Positions 59,837 to 64,000 of a stretch of DNA of 64,000 nucleotides are shown here, in pieces. The first letter of the stretch is position 1; each line of letters opens with the position of its first letter. This stretch comes from Aurantiochytrium sp. KH105 (taxonomy: Eukaryota > Sar > Bigyra > Thraustochytrida > Thraustochytriidae). A model generated the notes under the pieces. It worked only from the letters and a program-made list of their open reading frames with translations. It searched no databases and was not told where the DNA came from. Location of the stretch: contig BGKB01000006.1 in NCBI GenBank assembly GCA_003116975.1, positions 186,001-250,000 of the forward strand, read 5' to 3'. Position numbers and translations under genes: made by a program.

Positions 59837-62249
59837 ATGTCGAACGGGTACAACAACAACTACGGGTACCAGGACCAGGGGTACGGAGGCGGGTACAATC
59901 AAGGGTACCAGCAGGTCCCGGAGCTTGAGCATGACCAGCAGCAAGCGCACGGCCACCATCACAACCAGTACGCGCACGACGCGGCACCAGCAAATGGGTC
60001 TTCTCATCATCAGCAGCATGACCAACATGGCTATTACGACAGCGGCGCGCCCGAAGAAGCACCTGGCGATAGCGGCCACTACGGATCGCAGTCCTATGCG
60101 CAGGGAGACTATTATGCGCAGCCCCAACGCACACATGCACCGCAGCCCTCTCCCCGGAATGCCGGTCATCATCCGAACGCGGCGTCGGGATCGGGGTCGA
60201 ACGCGTACGCTTCGTCTCATGTCTCGGGTTATAGCGCTGCAACAGACTCACACATGTCGTCGTACTCGGCAGGCTCGTATGAGTCGTCGAAAGGCGCACA
60301 TCTCCACGGTGGCTCTTCTTCGAGACAGCCCTCGTCGCAGTCGCAAGCGCGGCAGCAGCATCCTCCGCAGTCTCAACAGCCTCAGCAGCAACAGCAACAT
60401 CACCAGCAGCAACAGCAACCAGGGTATCACCATCGTACCCAGACATCCCGGAGTCAATACCCGGCTGCGCCAAACCAAACGCGGGAGACAGGCGCATATC
60501 CCGCAAGTGCGCAGCCTCGTCAAGCAAGTCGACCATCTCAGCAGCAGCAGCAACAGCGGCAACAGCCATCGCAACCGCAACAGCAGCCACAACGACAATC
60601 GCATCCGCAGTCTACGTCTCGACAAAGCGCTTCGCAAGGCGACTATCGGGGTGGGCCTTCTGCTGCTTCGCATGGTCAGTATGGACACCACACTCATCAC
60701 TCGCAGCAGTCTTCGCAGCAGCCTTCGCAGCAATCTATACCGCCGCCGCAGCAACAGCAGCAGCAGCAGCAGCAGCAGCAACCGCCTCCGCAGCAGCAAC
60801 AACAACAACAGTATTCGCAACGGCAGTCAGCACCGCAGCAACAGCAACAGCAGCAACAACAAAAACAACAAAAACAACGACCACAAGATAGCAGTGTTTC
60901 ACGACCTGCATCGAACGATCCACGAATGAGAAATCCGTCCGGCTCGTCTGGCCGCGTGAGCTCCACGCAAGTTCGCCGGTCTTGCACGCAGAATCTGCTT
61001 CTTAGTGTCTTGAACCTGCAAAAAGCTACACTCCGAATTAAAGAGAAGCGCGATCTGACCAAGGAAGAATACGAAAAGCTCAAACAACAGGTGATGACCT
61101 ACGAAAAGGATCAGTACGACAAATACCTCATGCAGCAGGATCGCCAGGGCTATGAGCAAGCGTTCAACACGAAGATTAGCGTGCTCAAGCGCAAGACCCA
61201 ATACATGGTCGGTATGGTCAAACTTCAGCAATATGTTCATGGCTTAAAGTCAGCCGTCCGCCACTACGTAGCATGTCTAGATCGGGTTCCCAACGACCGC
61301 GAAAAGCGAGTCCACTACAAGGCGAAGATTGAGGAGTTTCAAAGTTACATTGCGGACATTGAAAATCCCACAAAGTTTCATCCCAACCTGACTGACCACT
61401 ACTTGAAAGTCCGGGCAGTTGTCAGTACCGTGATCAAGTCGCTTCGCAGCAGCAACAAGCAGAGGCAGCGGCAGCAGCAGCAGCAACAACAACAACAAGA
61501 AACTTCGGCAGGATCGGAGGCTCGACCTTCTCCTCATATGCACGCGTCTGCAGCCTCGCAGCCTTCGCAGCAACGGGCTCGATCGAGTGCGAGTCTCGAC
61601 CCAGAAGGAACGCGCACGGCTCCGCCGGGCTCAAGCGGCGGACGTGGCTCGGGGGTAGCTCCTGCGAGGCCACACATGCCTCACGGGCCCACGTCGGGAG
61701 CTCCGCAGGATTACCGCGGGACACAGTCTTCGCAGACGCCACAACAAGGCCAACAGCCACAAGCAGCACAAGGGAGCCAGGCATATTCAGTGCCGCGTGG
61801 TGCTGCGGAAGCTCAAGCTTACGCAGCTTCTCGTGTTACTCAGCCAAATGCATCTGGCCCGCATGCGGTGAGTCCCACGCACGCCATGGGCTCCCAGCCG
61901 TATCAGCGGCCAGGTGGAACAAGTGCACCTCCACCGCACGCGCAAGGTACCTCGCCACAGCAGCGACCGCCGCAGCAGCAGCAACAACAGCGGCAACAAC
62001 AGCGGCAACAACAGCTGCAGCAGCAGCGCTATCTGCAGCAGCAGCAGCAGGAACAAAAGCGTAAGCAACAACAGCAGCTTTTGAAGCAGAAACAGCTCGA
62101 AGAGCAAAAGAAGAAGGAGCAAATCGAGAAACAGAAAAAATTGGAACTCGAGCGGCGCAAGGCGGAGGAGCAGCAGCGTAAATTAGCCGAGCAAAAGCGA
62201 CTTGAAGCGCAACAGCGTCAGCAACAACTCCGGCAGCAGCAACAGCAGC

Positions 62250-62313
<64 letters not shown>

Positions 62314-62920
62314 GAAGTTGCAGCGACAGCAGCAATTGCAGCAGCAGCAACAGCAGCGAGCCATGGCGCGGCAGTCTTCGCAGTCTTCCACTGCGGCACC
62401 TGCTCCATCTATGCGGAATGCCAGCGCTGCAACACCCCCACATGCCCATCCTCCTGTGGGTCCTGCTGGTGCACGAACTCCTATTCCATCCAAACCCGGA
62501 TCAGGACCCAGCGTGCATCATCATCAACAACAACAACAACCGTCTCCATCGTCAAAGCGCCCCGCGCCCCAGCAGCAAGTGGCGCCTGCAAAGCGGCTCA
62601 AAGTAGAACCCATGCCTAAGGGCAGTCCCGCGCCGTCTGTGCCTCCGAAGCAGCAAAAGCCGCCGCAGCAACAGCAACAACAAGACACGCCCAAGCCCAC
62701 CAAACCTCCTTCATCGTCGACGCCAAAGCAGTCAGCGAACGTCAAAAAGGAGGGAGCTGGAGCAACCAAGGCAAAGGCCCCCAAGGAGCCGCCTGCTCCC
62801 TCCATGTTTGGGCCTGGCGTCTCCTCGATTGTCAAGGGTCTGCCTTTTGCCAAGGCCGATCTCACTGCATGCAAAGATGCCTGCACGCGGCTCACTCGCG
62901 CATTTACAGCGTGGGCTTGA
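59837..62920 (+). CDS. Gln-rich protein, possible transcription cofactor
   Basis: The first in-frame ATG gives 1027 residues. Residues 1-370 are Gln, Ser, His and Tyr-rich with an early Gly/Tyr/Asn segment (NNNYGYQDQGYGGGYNQGY). A single folded part lies at about 380-540: charged helices including LLLSVLNLQKATLRIKEKRD and TYEKDQYDKYLMQQDRQGYE. After it come more Gln-rich tracts, a charged coiled coil (about 740-800), a run of 27 Gln at 62234-62314 coded mainly by CAA, and a basic Pro-rich stretch. The C-terminus is better mixed (FGPGVSSIVKGLPFAKADLT). Gln/Tyr richness fits nuclear or condensate-forming cofactors. I do not recognise the folded region. Confidence 0.75.
62234..62314 (+). repeat. 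CAA/CAG tract encoding 27 Gln
   Basis: The run begins with mixed CAG/CAA and becomes an uninterrupted CAA series before ending in CAG. It lies inside the Gln-rich gene. Confidence 0.9.
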
Positions 62921-63203
62921 TTTTGCAATTTTTCTCTTTCCCTCTCTTTTTGTAAAGCTGTGTAGGATGAGTGGAACTGCGGGGCGTGTGGCCGTCAAGA
63001 AATCAGCCAGCAGCCCGTTCGTGGCCCAGGCGAACGAATCCACAGAGGCTTTTCCAACCGCTCGCAGACCTCCTTCACAATTGCTTCCCCCAAAGGAAAA
63101 GTAACCGGCGGCATCGTTAAAAAAACAAGTTCTTCGTCTTCAAGGTAAGGAAGCACAGAGGGCCAAGCAAGTGACAGGATGGAAGTATCAATTACCAGGT
63201 CTA

Positions 63204-63245
<42 letters not shown>

Positions 63246-63367
63246 GCCAAACTGCACAGCCTGTAAACGCATAGTGTGCACGCATGTTGAGTATGCACGC
63301 ATGTTCCTTGCATAGTAAAAAGTAATCGGGTAAAAGAATAAAATTTTGAATGCTTTCAGCTCAGCGC
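62921..63367. other. Convergent 3' region with CT repeat
   Basis: This 447-bp gap lies between converging genes. It has a CT dinucleotide tract at 63207-63242 and an A-run near 63119-63125. No gene was seen. Confidence 0.5.
63207..63242. repeat. CT dinucleotide repeat
   Basis: About 18 CT units lie in the convergent gap, probably transcribed as 3' UTR of one gene. Confidence 0.9.
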
Positions 63368-64000
63368 TTATTCGAGAGGTGGCGTCTGCTGCATGCTGAT
63401 CTGCTTCTTGTGGCTGATCATGCGGTTGAGCGCGCTGAGGTAAGACTTTGCGCTAGCGACAAGGATATCGGTGTCCGCGCCATGGCCTGTAAAGTTACGG
63501 TTCGTGACGGAGCCCGTCTGCGGGTTCTTGAACTCGCCGGCATCAATGCCCGAGTCCGTACGCTGCAGGCGGCGGCTCTTCTCGGGGCTCTCGTAATCCT
63601 CGACAAATTCGAGCTTGGTGACCACCTCGCCGATGGCATCAACGCCCTCAGTGACAGCGTTGATCTTGTACTGGACCAGGCGGTTCGGTACTCGGACCAC
63701 CTGCTGGATCGAGGTGAAGATGGCGTCGACGGGGCCGGCGCCTACTGCAGCTTCGGTGACCTCATGGCCGTCAATGTGGACGAGGGAAACAGTGGCAGTG
63801 GCCTTGACAAGGTTGCCGGCAGTCACGTGGATGGAGCGCAGCTCCCAGACGTGCTCGGGCTGGTAGATCTCGTCGGCGACGATGGCCTCCATGTCTGCGT
63901 CCGTCACGACCTTCTTCTCGTCGGCAAGGCGCTTGAACTTATCAACAAACTCGTCAATCTGCTGCGGGCTCAGGTCCGTGTAGCCGAGCTCCTCGAGACG
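63368..64000 (-). CDS. leuA: 2-isopropylmalate synthase, C-terminal part (runs off right edge)
   Basis: This open minus-strand frame is continuous from the window edge to a TAA at 63368, giving 210 residues of the C-terminus. The edge segment (LGYTDLSPQQIDEFVDKFKR, then LADEKK and TDADMEAIVADEI) matches the linker that follows the TIM barrel. The rest fits the LeuA allosteric/dimer domain: VTAGNLVKATATVSLVHIDG, EAAVGAGPVDAIFTSIQQVV, LVQYKINAVTEGVDAIGEV and GHGADTDILVASAKSYLSAL. The enzyme condenses acetyl-CoA with 2-oxoisovalerate, the first committed step of leucine synthesis, and this domain carries leucine feedback. The catalytic part is outside the window. Confidence 0.93.
   Translation of the reverse strand, partial: RLEELGYTDLSPQQIDEFVDKFKRLADEKKVVTDADMEAIVADEIYQPEHVWELRSIHVTAGNLVKATATVSLVHIDGHEVTEAAVGAGPVDAIFTSIQQVVRVPNRLVQYKINAVTEGVDAIGEVVTKLEFVEDYESPEKSRRLQRTDSGIDAGEFKNPQTGSVTNRNFTGHGADTDILVASAKSYLSALNRMISHKKQISMQQTPPLE

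Overview
The window is nuclear DNA from a GC-rich, intron-poor eukaryotic protist. Genes are single copy and run on both strands without operons. Most are one long open frame of 1 to 10 kb, and only two short genes show convincing GT-AG introns. My best guess is a stramenopile, probably a labyrinthulid or thraustochytrid. This rests on the combination of a ciliary OFD1 homologue, a cGMP-dependent kinase, plant/fungal-type leucine and vitamin B6 synthesis enzymes, and very large EF-hand proteins in a compact genome. No marker gene proves it.

I support 21 protein genes, two of them cut by the window edges. From left to right: a partial type II membrane protein (1-431, minus). A large protein with a helical N-terminus, a degenerate kinase domain and about 13 ARM-like repeats (1572-5816). 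An OFD1-like LisH/coiled-coil protein (6324-9854). A cGMP-dependent protein kinase (10182-13256, minus). A probable mitochondrial uL10 (15117-16004). A two-exon small TPR-like gene (16476-16947, minus). A 3369-residue EF-hand/SAM/SPRY-like protein (17606-27715). An SFI1-like protein (27915-29018, minus). A Cys-rich membrane protein (29960-31030, minus). A CaMKI-type kinase (33614-34693). An ARM-like protein (35800-37494). A three-exon PdxT/SNO glutaminase (38290-39316). A cNMP-type cation channel (40272-43088). Two unrecognised minus-strand genes (43538-45064 and 45514-46479). A six-finger C2H2 protein (51202-53136). A COQ3 methyltransferase (53679-54542). Two tandem WD40 genes (55253-56335 and 56709-58634). 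A Gln-rich protein (59837-62920). The C-terminus of 2-isopropylmalate synthase (63368-64000, minus).

Themes: several genes point to cilia or centrioles (OFD1, SFI1-like, perhaps the EF-hand giant). Several are cyclic-nucleotide or calcium signalling proteins (PKG, channel, CaMKI, EF-hand giant). Lipid anchoring also recurs: the PKG starts with a myristoylation motif, and both WD40 proteins end in a CaaX-type box. Divergent gaps are long, GC-rich and full of microsatellites (13.3-15.1, 31.0-33.6 and 46.5-51.2 kb). Convergent gaps are all under 500 bp. I found no rRNA, tRNA, transposon or CRISPR array by eye.
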